A stretch of DNA of 46,624 bases, from the NCBI GenBank assembly GCA_016210825.1, contig JACQTM010000354.1, positions 1-46,624 of the forward strand, given 5' to 3'. Under the pieces are notes generated by a model. It saw only the letters and a list, made by a program, of their open reading frames with translations, did not search any database and was not told where the DNA came from. This DNA is from Hyphomicrobiales bacterium (GTDB lineage Bacteria; Pseudomonadota; Alphaproteobacteria; Rhizobiales; Xanthobacteraceae). A program made the translations under genes and the position numbers. The stretch's first letter is position 1; each line of letters starts with the position of its first letter. Below are positions 8,259 to 16,646 of this stretch, piece after piece.

Positions 8259-8782
8259 CGGTCGCGGACGGGCCGAAGATCGCAAGCCTCGCCGATCTTT
8301 TCGCCATCGCCTATCAGATCGAAGCCGACGCGGTGGAGCGTTACACATTGCTCGCCGAGCAGATGCAGACGCACAACAATCCCGATCTGGTGAAAGTCTT
8401 CCGCGATCTTGCCCGTGCCGAAGGCATTCACGCCGAGGAAATCCGCCGGCAGGCCGGCGATATCGATGTTGTCGTCCACGCACGCAAAATGGCGAAATGG
8501 AAGAAGGGCGAAAGTCCCGAGGAAGCCGATCTCGGCGCGGCGCATTATCTGATGACTCCTTGGCACGCGCTGCGATTGGCATTGACTAGCGAGGAGCAGG
8601 CACTCGCCTTCTTCGCTCATGTGGTCGAAACGACGAAGGACGTGAAGGTCAAGGATATGGCCAAAGAGTTCGTCGAGGAGGAGGCCGAGCACGTCAATCT
8701 CGTCCACCGGCTGCTGAAGAAATATCCGCGGCCGCCGGAATCTTGGTCGCAGGATTCCGATCTTGCAATCCCACAAGAATAG
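8255..8782 (+). CDS. Rubrerythrin/ferritin-like diiron protein
   Basis: 175-aa all-helical protein with two pairs of diiron-type motifs: E-x6-Y in EADAVERY (near residue 24) with ExxH in EGIHAEE (near 57), then SEEQALAFF (near 113) with EEAEH (near 141). This is the erythrin/ferritin-like four-helix layout; there is no C-terminal rubredoxin domain. The family reduces peroxide or handles iron. It is translationally coupled to korB, so it probably protects the oxygen-sensitive KorAB and benzoyl-CoA reductase; that role is inference. It ends 36 bp from the convergent ligase gene and no strong terminator is visible between them. Confidence 0.75.
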   Translation: MTVADGPKIASLADLFAIAYQIEADAVERYTLLAEQMQTHNNPDLVKVFRDLARAEGIHAEEIRRQAGDIDVVVHARKMAKWKKGESPEEADLGAAHYLMTPWHALRLALTSEEQALAFFAHVVETTKDVKVKDMAKEFVEEEAEHVNLVHRLLKKYPRPPESWSQDSDLAIPQE

Positions 8783-8818
8783 CGGCGTTCGATAACGGCG
8801 CAGTTACTGCCGATACCG

Positions 8819-10159
8819 TCAGGGCGTACGCTTGCGCATATCTTTCACGCGCACGGCCTTGCCCTGTGAGCGCGGGATTTCACCCGGCATCTTGATGTCG
8901 ACGTCACAGGTCACCCCAACCAGCGATTTGATGTGGTGGCGAACCTCGCTTGCCTTGTTCTTGTGATCAGCTTCGCTGCCGGTGAATTCAGGCATTGCTT
9001 CCACTTCCACGGTCATGTGATCGAGCGCACCTTCACGCGTAAGCATGATCTGATAATGCGGGGAAAGGCCGGGGAAGCCGACGAGAACGGCTTCCACTTG
9101 CGACGGATAGACGTTGACGCCGCGGATGATCAGCATGTCGTCGTTACGGCCGGTGACGCGCATGATGCGCATATGTGTTCGCCCGCAGGCGCAAGGTTCG
9201 TCGCTGAGCGTGGTGATGTCCCGAGTGCGGTAGCGGATCATCGGTAACGCTTCCTTGCTCAGCGTTGTGATCACGAGCTCTCCCGCTTCGCCCATTGGCT
9301 TTGGCTCGAATGTTTCCGGATCAACGATCTCGAACAGGAAATGATCCTCCCAGCCATGCAAACCATGCTGTGCCACATGGCATTCGCTGGCGACGCCGGG
9401 ACCGAGGATTTCGGAAAGGCCGTAGATATCCACCGCTTTGATGCCCATCCGCTGTTGGATGTCGGTGCGCATCGCTTCGCTCCATGGTTCGGCGCCGAAG
9501 ATGCCAGTGCGCAACGGCAGGCCGCGAACATCGACCCCCATTCCTGCGGCCACTTCCGCGATATTGAGCGCATAGGAGGGTGTTGCGCACAGGACTTGCG
9601 CGCCGAAATCCTGCAGCAACGCAACTTGCCGCTCGGTGCCGCCGCCTGAAATCGGCACCACGGTGCAGCCCAGGCGCTCGGCGCCGTAATGCGCGCCGAG
9701 GCCGCCGGTGAACAGCCCGTAACCATATGCGTTGTGAACGATGTCGCCGGGCCGGGCGCCCGTGCAGGCCATGGAGCGCGCCATCAAATCGGCCCAGGTG
9801 CCGAGATCGCCCTTGGTGTAGCCGACCACGGTCGGCTTGCCGGTCGTGCCCGACGATGCATGCAGGCGCAGGATCTGCTCTCGCGGCACCGCGAACAAGC
9901 CGAAGGGATAATTTTCGCGCAGGTTCGATTTCACCGTGAACGGGAAGCGGGCGATGTCGGAAAGAGTTTTGAGATCGTCCGGCTTGACGTTCGCTGCGTC
10001 GAACTTCCGCTTTACCGCCGGAACCTTGGCATAGGTGCGCTCCAGCGTTTTCTTCAGCCGGTCGAATTGCAATGCGGCGAGCTTGACCCGCGGCATCGTC
10101 TCGATCTCGTGTTGGAACATGAAGACATCGTTATTGAGGGCCGCGCGTTGTGTGTTCAT
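8819..10159 (-). CDS. padJ: Phenylacetate-CoA ligase (PaaK/PadJ type)
   Basis: 446-aa adenylate-forming ligase of the PaaK family, which makes phenylacetyl-CoA from phenylacetate, ATP and CoA. It shows the family P-loop-like HASSGTTGKPTVVGYT near residue 93, YGYGLFTGG, the DIYGLSEILGPGVASEC segment near 237 and RTRDITTL near 310. The AGGAAAGAGC ribosome binding site lies just before ATG 10159. It is the last gene of the minus-strand operon with the molybdoenzyme genes. PaaK also exists in the aerobic pathway; the neighbours (PadB/PadCD-like, bcr genes) argue for the anaerobic PadJ role. A benzoate or hydroxylated substrate cannot be excluded. Confidence 0.82.
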   Translation of the reverse strand: MNTQRAALNNDVFMFQHEIETMPRVKLAALQFDRLKKTLERTYAKVPAVKRKFDAANVKPDDLKTLSDIARFPFTVKSNLRENYPFGLFAVPREQILRLHASSGTTGKPTVVGYTKGDLGTWADLMARSMACTGARPGDIVHNAYGYGLFTGGLGAHYGAERLGCTVVPISGGGTERQVALLQDFGAQVLCATPSYALNIAEVAAGMGVDVRGLPLRTGIFGAEPWSEAMRTDIQQRMGIKAVDIYGLSEILGPGVASECHVAQHGLHGWEDHFLFEIVDPETFEPKPMGEAGELVITTLSKEALPMIRYRTRDITTLSDEPCACGRTHMRIMRVTGRNDDMLIIRGVNVYPSQVEAVLVGFPGLSPHYQIMLTREGALDHMTVEVEAMPEFTGSEADHKNKASEVRHHIKSLVGVTCDVDIKMPGEIPRSQGKAVRVKDMRKRTP

Positions 10160-10239
10160 GCTCTTTCCTCCCGGTCAAAGGCCGTTGGCGCCATCGGCAA
10201 TCCGTTGCTTGTCCTGAAATCAACCTCGCGCATGCGCCG

Positions 10240-11850
10240 TTATCCTGCTTGCGACACCGTCCAGCCCGGTTTGACGGGTGGACCCGCGACACCTGCGCCG
10301 CGCCGCGGCGTGTGCGCCAGTGCAAAGCCCTGATTGTAGCCCGCGCGCGTGATGAGGATGAATTTCATCGCCCAACCGCCGGCAAAGGCCGACAATCCGG
10401 CAACGATAAAGAGTGGCGAACTGGCTGGCGGGAAGTAAAACGCGGCAATCGCCGCCAGCGCGGGGATCAGGAGCCCGAACGCGAAGAACCACGGGCGCAG
10501 ATAAATCAACGTCTCAATGGTGCGCGTCGGCGCTCCAGTCGTTATCAGCGCATTGAGGTAGGCTCGCCAAATTCCCGTTCTGGCGACGACCAGGATTAGA
10601 AGAGCGACCGCCGTGCCATGCGCCAATGGAGCGAGCGGCGCAAGACCCTGAGTCGCTGCGAGGAAAAGACCCGCGCCTTCCGCAAGCCCGGTTATGACGA
10701 TGAGGGGAACGATGAGCGGTGCGCGCCACGCCGGGATTCCCTTGGCTTCCTTCAGGATCATTGCCTGCGAGAACAGGAAGGGCAGGCTCAGCAGCATCGC
10801 GACAGCGAGTAGCACATTCGATTGGAACCACAACGCAATCAGTGCGGCTGGAAAGAATACGCCTACGATCCACGCCTCACGCGACATCCAGGAGCGTTGT
10901 GGTTGCCGCAAGACATAGATGAAGCGCAGCGGCCGGCCGATCTTGAACAACAACAGCAGCAGTCCAATCGCGATGATGCCGAGCGCCGCCAATGCAAGCA
11001 TGGCGGTCGGATAGCCGTCCAGCGCCGCGGCCGCGGCGCTGATGTAGAGGCCGCTGCCGGCCCCACCGCAGAGAAAATTCCCCGCCGCCTTCCAGTCCCA
11101 GTGTTGCTGATGCCAGGGTTCGACGCCGCGGGTGCGAACGCGCCCGGCGACGGGATCGGCTGCCGCTGCCGTGTCCGCCCCGCGCCCGGAATGCGCCGCA
11201 TGATCGGCCGCGTCATAGAGATAATAGAAGCCCGGCTCGGTCGCTACCTCCTCATGCATGCGGAAATTCTTATATTCCCGCAGCAACCGCGAGACGTTGC
11301 TGCCCGGGTCGTCGATATCCCCGAAATGCAGGGCGGTTGCGATGCAGGCGTTGACGCAAGCCGGCGTCGCGCGCGGGTCGATACCCGGCGTCACGCCGTT
11401 TTCGAGCCCGAAATCGATGCGGTCGGAGCAGAACGTGCATTTCTGCGCGACGCTGAGGCGGCGGGGGTCTTCGCGCTCGATCTCGTTCTGCATCGCGCTG
11501 TCGCCGTAGGCGAAATGTGGTGCATCGATTTTAAAGCGCGCCTGATAAGGGCAGGCCACGTCGCAATAGGCGCAACCGATGCAAATGTCGTAATCGATTG
11601 TGACGATGCCGTCATCGCGCTGGCGCGTCGCCGTGGTCGGACAGACATGCATGCACGGCGGATCGGCGCAATGCTGGCAGCCGACGGGAACGAAGGTGCG
11701 TTTCACCTGCGGAAAAGAACCGGCCTCGATGTCGAGAACCTTGCGCCACTGCACCGCGGGCGAGGTCGCGTTGGCGTGGCGGCAAGCGGCGGTGCAGGTC
11801 TGGCACCCGACGCAGCGTTCCAGATCGGCGACCATCGCCCAGCGGGTCAT
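10240..11850 (-). CDS. Fused Fe-S electron transfer/membrane anchor subunit (PadC-PadD-like)
   Basis: 536-aa fusion. Residues 1 to about 235 are a DmsB/NrfC-type ferredoxin subunit with four Cys groups (CVGCQTCTAACRHAN, CQHCADPPCMHVCP, CIGCAYCDVACP, and CTFC pairing with CVNAC), enough for four 4Fe-4S clusters. From about residue 290 to the end it is an NrfD/DmsC/PadD-like integral membrane domain with about eight hydrophobic segments. Start at ATG 11850 (MTRWAMVADLERC), overlapping padB by 4 bp. In Thauera and Aromatoleum the phenylacetyl-CoA:acceptor oxidoreductase has separate PadC and PadD; here they would be one polypeptide. It should pass electrons from PadB to the quinone pool. Confidence 0.78.
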   Translation of the reverse strand: MTRWAMVADLERCVGCQTCTAACRHANATSPAVQWRKVLDIEAGSFPQVKRTFVPVGCQHCADPPCMHVCPTTATRQRDDGIVTIDYDICIGCAYCDVACPYQARFKIDAPHFAYGDSAMQNEIEREDPRRLSVAQKCTFCSDRIDFGLENGVTPGIDPRATPACVNACIATALHFGDIDDPGSNVSRLLREYKNFRMHEEVATEPGFYYLYDAADHAAHSGRGADTAAAADPVAGRVRTRGVEPWHQQHWDWKAAGNFLCGGAGSGLYISAAAAALDGYPTAMLALAALGIIAIGLLLLLFKIGRPLRFIYVLRQPQRSWMSREAWIVGVFFPAALIALWFQSNVLLAVAMLLSLPFLFSQAMILKEAKGIPAWRAPLIVPLIVITGLAEGAGLFLAATQGLAPLAPLAHGTAVALLILVVARTGIWRAYLNALITTGAPTRTIETLIYLRPWFFAFGLLIPALAAIAAFYFPPASSPLFIVAGLSAFAGGWAMKFILITRAGYNQGFALAHTPRRGAGVAGPPVKPGWTVSQAG

Positions 11851-14585
11851 GCCGCTACCTCCCGCCGCGCGATGCGAACCTTGACGAGATCGGCGCTCGA
11901 ACCGGTCGCGTCGGTAAGATCGAGCAGCATGGGCATGAGCGCGTTCATGCTGGGCGTATGAAAATCCTTTGCGAAGGGCGTGGCCCAATGGTCGAATTGA
12001 CCGATCATCAGCAGCGTGTCGGGACGTATGCCCTCGGACAATAAGACCTTGCCGCGCGTGCTGTTCAGGGGCGAGGCGACCTCAACAATATCGCCATCGC
12101 CGATGCCGAGTTTGGCCGCGGCGCTCTCGTTCATCACCACGCTGCCGTGTCCGATGACGTTATCGGCGACTTCCTTGATAAGCTGGATGCCGACATTACC
12201 GCCCCACGAATATTGCATGCTGCGCGCGGTGATCAGCCAGAACGGATAATCCGCGATGTTGACCTTGAAATGCTCGGCGAGCGCGCGTTCCCAGAGTTCG
12301 CCAAGGTCCCGCCAATGCGGCAGCGGTTCGTATTCCGAAAGCTGTTTGTCCCACCAATGGATGTCGTGTTCGTGCAGCCGCTGTTCGAGCTCCTTGCCGA
12401 TCCGGAATAACCGCTCCTGATACGGCTGCTCGAAACGAAGTCCGCTTTCGACCAGCTTGGGATAGAGATACCACTGCAATCGTGAGAATGGCTTCACGCG
12501 AAAGCCATGCTCGCGGAACCAGTCAAGTCCCTGGCTTTCCGCGCCGTCGGTAATCTCCGCACTCGCGGCGCGACAGGTCGCATCCCAGATCGCTTCGACG
12601 TCGTGGACTTTGGCCGGATCGAGAGAGAAATCGTAATTCTGACCGTTCAGCCGTACGCCATGCGCGCCACGGTTGATGGCGCCGTTATAGGCCTCCAGCA
12701 GTCCCGTCCGCCGCGCAAGATCGGTGGTGATGAATGTGAAATCCTTGGCCTCGCCCTGGGGCGGTACTGCCTGGTCGCGCAGCGCAAAGCCCTGGTAGTC
12801 CCAGAATTGCTCGACATACTTTGTGCCGCCGATGCGCAGAAGCTGCAATCCTTCAAGGTCAGTGCAGTCTGGCAGCAGAACATCGGCCATGTGATTGGTT
12901 TCGTCGCGGGTGAAGGCGAAGCACACCGTGAATGGAAACTTAGCCATTGCCTCGCCGACAGCCCTGGTGTCCCAGAACGAAATCGCCGGGTTGGTGCGAT
13001 AGACAAACCACACGTCCGGCGGATCGGCGTGGGGGATATGCTCGAAGTCCTCGTTCTGCATCATCCAGGCGAGATGTGTCGGCCCCAGCGCCTGGCTCCA
13101 GGCGGAATTTGCGACCAGCGGCACCAGCGTGCGGTGAATGCTCCGCGCCGGCGGCTGCGCGATCCATTGATCGCGACTGGTCGGATTCATCGGATAGTCC
13201 ATGAAGCCGTCCGGCCCGGGCTTGACGCTCGACCAGCGATTGTCCGCCGGCCGGTTGAGCCGAACCGTGGTGCCGAGCGTGCCGCCCGGGACTTCCAGCG
13301 CGCCGACGAGACAGGGAAGCAGCGTGCGCGCCCAGCAACATTCGTAGCCGCCCCAGCCGTTGTTCACGGTCTTGCCGAGCGCGATCGCGACCGGGCGGAA
13401 GGGAAGCGTGACGCCTTCGATATCGATCGTTTCACCGACGCGGGCGTGATCGAGATACTCGTTGGCAATTCGACGGATTGTCGGCGCGGAAACGTCACAA
13501 ATCTGCGCCGCCCATTCCGGCGTGTACTCCTTCACATGCGCCACGAGATGCGCGAAGGCGGGCATCGCCGTCACATCACGATGGATGGTCTCTTCGTTGT
13601 CGGGACCTGCCTCGATGCCGTCGACAGCGAAGTCTCCCTCGATTGCCGGGTCAATGCCGCTTGTATCGAACGGCACGGGGTGCCGCGCTTTGGTATTAAA
13701 AACCAGGGGCTTTCGCGTCGCCGGGTCGCGCAGGAAATAACCATGCGGACCGATGAGATAAGTTGCTGAAGTGCGCTCTTTGAGGAACGCAAGATCGAGC
13801 CGCGTGCGCGGCTGCTCATGCAACAGCACATGGATCATCGCAAACAGGAAAGCCGCATCGGTTTTCGGCTTGATCGGGATCCATTCCGCGGAACATGCGC
13901 CCGTAATGGACAAATGCGGCTCGATCTGCACGCGCTTCATGCCGCGTGCGCGCGCATCGGCATGGCGTTTCACCCCGCAGACGCCGCCGGAGGCTTCGAC
14001 ATTGGCGCCGAACGAAACGAGATATTCGCAGAGCGGCGTGTCGGGAGAGACGGTGAACGCGCGGTGCCATAATTCGCCGTAGAGATGCTCTGAGTGGTAG
14101 CACTTCACGCCCTGGCCCGAACCGAAGCTCATGTCCACCGGGCCCCAGGCGGCGAGGAAGGCCGGCAGCGTGCCCATATAGGCGGTCGGCGTACCACCGC
14201 CGCCAAAACTCGCGGCGACGCGCGGATAACCTTGCGCGTTGAGCAGACCGGCAGCGCGCGCGCCATTGAGTTTCTCGGCGACGAGCGCGAGCGCCTCGTC
14301 CCAGGAAATTTCAACAAAACCGGGATCCTGATCGCGGCCCTTTTTCGGATTGGTCCGCTTCATCGGATGCAGGATACGATTTGGGCTATAGGCCTTCTGG
14401 ATCAAGCCATAGGCCTTAACGCAGACACGGCCGCCGGCTGGATGAATCTGTGCGGCATCGAAGTTCGGATTTATCTCGGTCGCCGCGCCGTCCTGGATGC
14501 GGACCTTCAGCAGATCGGGCCCGGCCACGCATTGATAGCAATATGTCGAAATCGTACGGTCGCTATTGCTCTTGCGTGCGCTCAT
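11847..14585 (-). CDS. padB: Molybdopterin oxidoreductase, probable phenylacetyl-CoA:acceptor oxidoreductase catalytic subunit
   Basis: 912-aa DMSO-reductase-superfamily protein with an N-terminal Fe-S motif region (Cys16, Cys19, Cys55), a long molybdopterin-binding core, and the C-terminal cofactor domain (WLITARSMQYSWGGNVG near residue 790, then MNESAAAKLGIGDGDIVEV). The N-terminus MSARKSNSDRT has no twin-arginine signal peptide, so the enzyme should face the cytoplasm, where CoA thioesters are. Neighbouring phenylacetate-CoA ligase, thioesterase and benzoyl-CoA genes point to PadB, which oxidises phenylacetyl-CoA to phenylglyoxylate. The position of the usual third cluster cysteine is Pro23 with Asp24 next to it. 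Other superfamily roles (thiosulfate, arsenate, hydroxylation of other aromatics) remain possible. Confidence 0.7.
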   Translation of the reverse strand: MSARKSNSDRTISTYCYQCVAGPDLLKVRIQDGAATEINPNFDAAQIHPAGGRVCVKAYGLIQKAYSPNRILHPMKRTNPKKGRDQDPGFVEISWDEALALVAEKLNGARAAGLLNAQGYPRVAASFGGGGTPTAYMGTLPAFLAAWGPVDMSFGSGQGVKCYHSEHLYGELWHRAFTVSPDTPLCEYLVSFGANVEASGGVCGVKRHADARARGMKRVQIEPHLSITGACSAEWIPIKPKTDAAFLFAMIHVLLHEQPRTRLDLAFLKERTSATYLIGPHGYFLRDPATRKPLVFNTKARHPVPFDTSGIDPAIEGDFAVDGIEAGPDNEETIHRDVTAMPAFAHLVAHVKEYTPEWAAQICDVSAPTIRRIANEYLDHARVGETIDIEGVTLPFRPVAIALGKTVNNGWGGYECCWARTLLPCLVGALEVPGGTLGTTVRLNRPADNRWSSVKPGPDGFMDYPMNPTSRDQWIAQPPARSIHRTLVPLVANSAWSQALGPTHLAWMMQNEDFEHIPHADPPDVWFVYRTNPAISFWDTRAVGEAMAKFPFTVCFAFTRDETNHMADVLLPDCTDLEGLQLLRIGGTKYVEQFWDYQGFALRDQAVPPQGEAKDFTFITTDLARRTGLLEAYNGAINRGAHGVRLNGQNYDFSLDPAKVHDVEAIWDATCRAASAEITDGAESQGLDWFREHGFRVKPFSRLQWYLYPKLVESGLRFEQPYQERLFRIGKELEQRLHEHDIHWWDKQLSEYEPLPHWRDLGELWERALAEHFKVNIADYPFWLITARSMQYSWGGNVGIQLIKEVADNVIGHGSVVMNESAAAKLGIGDGDIVEVASPLNSTRGKVLLSEGIRPDTLLMIGQFDHWATPFAKDFHTPSMNALMPMLLDLTDATGSSADLVKVRIARREVAA

Positions 14586-14597
14586 GATGGTTGATCC

Positions 14598-15014
14598 TCA
14601 GGCCGGCTTGGTCGCCACGCGCTTGGCGGCCTTCGCCTTTAATCGCTCGATTGTCTTTGCGACGTCGACGACAAAACGTGAATGACTTCCAGCGCCGATC
14701 TGTTCCAGTTCGTCCTTCGCGGTGACGTTGAAAGATACCTTGCGTCCTTCGACTGCGGCGACGGTGACAGTAATTTCCACCGCCATGCCGAGTAGCGTCG
14801 GCGCGAGGTGTTTAATGGCAATTTCCATCCCCACGGAATCTTCACCGGTGTCGCCGTGTGCGAGGATGAGGTCGCGACAGGTATGTTCGATATCGCGGAC
14901 GAGATAAGGTGTGCCGTAGACGCGTCCCTCTTCGCCCATGAAACTGATTGTGCGTTCGCGGTCGATGGTAAACCGGCTCGTGTGTGAAATTCCCGTACGC
15001 AAACTCGCCTTCAT
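14598..15014 (-). CDS. FlK-like hotdog-fold acyl-CoA thioesterase
   Basis: 138-aa single hotdog-fold protein that resembles fluoroacetyl-CoA thioesterase FlK over its whole length: VYGTPYLVRDIEHTCRD (residues 33-49), a GDTGEDSVG stretch, then KHLAPTLLGMAVEITVTV and IGAGSHSRFVVD. It is the first gene of the putative phenylacetate operon, 12 bp before padB, behind an FNR-type box. PadBCD releases phenylglyoxylate rather than its CoA ester, so a thioesterase acting on phenylglyoxylyl-CoA or relieving trapped CoA esters fits, but the substrate is unknown. ATG 15014 has AAGGGGAAA upstream. Confidence 0.75.
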   Translation of the reverse strand: MKASLRTGISHTSRFTIDRERTISFMGEEGRVYGTPYLVRDIEHTCRDLILAHGDTGEDSVGMEIAIKHLAPTLLGMAVEITVTVAAVEGRKVSFNVTAKDELEQIGAGSHSRFVVDVAKTIERLKAKAAKRVATKPA

Positions 15015-15080
15015 GTCGCGTTTCCCCTTGCTATTCCAGACCGTTGGCTGCCGCCGGCCATGATTTTTCGCCCTTCTCCA

Positions 15081-15126
15081 AGAATACCTAGGGCCTTCAT
15101 ATTCTTGCCGCTTTGACTGACATCAA
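15081..15126 (-). promoter_or_regulatory. FNR-type box upstream of the pad operon
   Basis: TTGACTGACATCAA at 15113-15126 matches TTGAT-N4-ATCAA with one mismatch (TTGAC half-site). It is about 100 bp upstream of the FlK-like gene and downstream of the livF stop. A -10-like TATTCT lies at 15086-15081 on the minus strand, about 4 bp farther from the box than ideal for a class II promoter. Probable anaerobic promoter of the thioesterase-padB-padCD-padJ operon. Confidence 0.6.
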
Positions 15127-15169
15127 GCGGAGGCATGACGTGGGCATTAATGTCACAGTGCTTCTCCTT

Positions 15170-15871
15170 TCACACGCCGAGATAGGCGGCTTGTACGCGG
15201 CTGTCGGAGAGAAGTTCTTGCGCCGTACCCGTGGCGGTGATTTGTCCGGTCTCGATTACATAACCGCGGTCCGCGATTGCGAGCGCTGCGCGCGCATTTT
15301 GTTCGACCAATAATATCGTGAGGCCACGCCGCTTGAGCTCGCGAACCACGAGGAGAATCTGATCGACTAGGATTGGCGCCAATCCCATCGAGGGTTCATC
15401 GAGCAGCAGGAGGCGCGGTTTCGCCATCAGGGCGCGGGCGATGGCGAGCATCTGCTGCTGGCCGCCGGACAGCATGCCAGCCGGCGTCCGGCGCATCTCC
15501 GACAGCATGGGGAAATGCTCGTAGACATAGGAAAGCTCGGCCGCGACGTCCGTATTTCGGCGCGACCACGCCCCAAGCGCGAGGTTATCCTCGACCGTGA
15601 GCGGGGCGAACAATTGCCGGCCCTCGGGCACCTGCGCGATGCCGCGCGCGACCCGCGAATGGGCGGCGCTGCGCTCGATGCGCGCGTCCTCGAAGCGAAT
15701 TTCCCCAGCCGTGATCGGCTGCACCCCGGAAATCGCCCGCAGCAGCGTGGTCTTGCCGGCGCCGTTGCCTCCCACGAGGGTCACGATTTCACTGGCCTCA
15801 ACCTCGATCGAAACGCCATGCAGCGCTTCGATCCGCCCGTAACCGCTGCGCAGGTCCTTAACCGACAGCAC
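15170..15871 (-). CDS. livF: Branched-chain amino-acid-type ABC transporter ATP-binding protein LivF
   Basis: 233-aa ATPase with Walker A GGNGAGKTT, signature LSGGQQQM and Walker B LLLLDEPSMGL. I place the start at GTG 15871, because AGGAGG lies exactly 6 nt upstream (15883-15878); the longer reading from ATG 15892 would put that Shine-Dalgarno inside the coding region. It overlaps livG by 14 bp. The Liv family moves branched-chain amino acids, but copies located with aromatic degradation genes often import aromatic acids; the position next to the pad and bcr genes suggests that here. Confidence 0.88.
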   Translation of the reverse strand: MLSVKDLRSGYGRIEALHGVSIEVEASEIVTLVGGNGAGKTTLLRAISGVQPITAGEIRFEDARIERSAAHSRVARGIAQVPEGRQLFAPLTVEDNLALGAWSRRNTDVAAELSYVYEHFPMLSEMRRTPAGMLSGGQQQMLAIARALMAKPRLLLLDEPSMGLAPILVDQILLVVRELKRRGLTILLVEQNARAALAIADRGYVIETGQITATGTAQELLSDSRVQAAYLGV

Positions 15872-16646
15872 GCGCGGCCTCCTGCGAACCATGAACGCCG
15901 AGATAGGCTTCGATCACCGCCGGATCGGCACGCACTTGCGCGGCCGTTCCTTCGGCGAGGGTACGTCCGTTTGCCAGTACATGGATGCGATCGGATATCC
16001 GCATCACCAGCCGCATATCGTGTTCGACGAGAACGACTGTGATACCGTCATCGGCGATGCCGCGAACGATGCCGGCAAGCTCCCCAGTCTCCACCGCGTT
16101 GCAGCCGGCCGCAGGCTCATCGAGCAGCAACACCTTCGGCTCAGTTGCAAGCGCGCGCGCGATTTCAAGGCGCTTGAGGTCGCCGAAGGACAGATTTCCG
16201 GCGGGCTTGTCCGCCGCAGCAGAAAGATCGACGCGATCGAGCGCGCCCGCTGCCGCCGCCCGCGTGCGCGCATTCTGCCGCCCGACCGCAGGCAGATGGA
16301 GCAGGCTTGGAAAAATTCCGACCGTTTCGTGGCGGTGGCAGCCGACCATGACATTTTCCAGCGCGGTCATGCGGAAGAAGATTTGCAGGTTCTGGAAGGT
16401 GCGCGACAATCCGCGTCGCGCCAGTTGTTCCGGGGGCAGCCCGGTCACATCCTCACCCCGCATGCGGACGCGGCCGTCCTGCGGCACATAGAGGCCGGAG
16501 ATCAGGTTGAACAATGTCGTCTTGCCGGCGCCGTTCGGCCCAATGATGGAAAAGACAAGACCTTCGTCGATCGACACGCTCACATTGTCGACGGCGCGCA
16601 CGCCGCCGAAAGCGATGGAGAGACGCTCGATGGCAAGGATGGTCAT
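15858..16646 (-). CDS. livG: Branched-chain amino-acid-type ABC transporter ATP-binding protein LivG
   Basis: 262-aa ATPase with Walker A GPNGAGKTT, the LivG-typical SRTFQNLQIFFRMTALENVMVG stretch near residue 80, signature LSFGDLKRLEIARAL and Walker B VLLLDEPAAG. Its ATG at 16646 overlaps the livM stop as ATGA. The C-terminus ends with YLGVHGSQEAARAVG. It works as a pair with LivF on the cytoplasmic side of the LivH/LivM permease. Confidence 0.9.
   Translation of the reverse strand: MTILAIERLSIAFGGVRAVDNVSVSIDEGLVFSIIGPNGAGKTTLFNLISGLYVPQDGRVRMRGEDVTGLPPEQLARRGLSRTFQNLQIFFRMTALENVMVGCHRHETVGIFPSLLHLPAVGRQNARTRAAAAGALDRVDLSAAADKPAGNLSFGDLKRLEIARALATEPKVLLLDEPAAGCNAVETGELAGIVRGIADDGITVVLVEHDMRLVMRISDRIHVLANGRTLAEGTAAQVRADPAVIEAYLGVHGSQEAARAVG

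Noticed and set aside
10822..11961. 379-residue plus-strand open frame opposite the Fe-S/membrane fusion
   Set aside because: Antisense shadow; its translation is low-complexity and without motifs, while the minus strand has four ferredoxin Cys groups.
12507..13769. 420-residue plus-strand open frame opposite padB
   Set aside because: It is an antisense shadow of a GC-rich gene with clear family motifs on the minus strand, and shows no recognisable domain.
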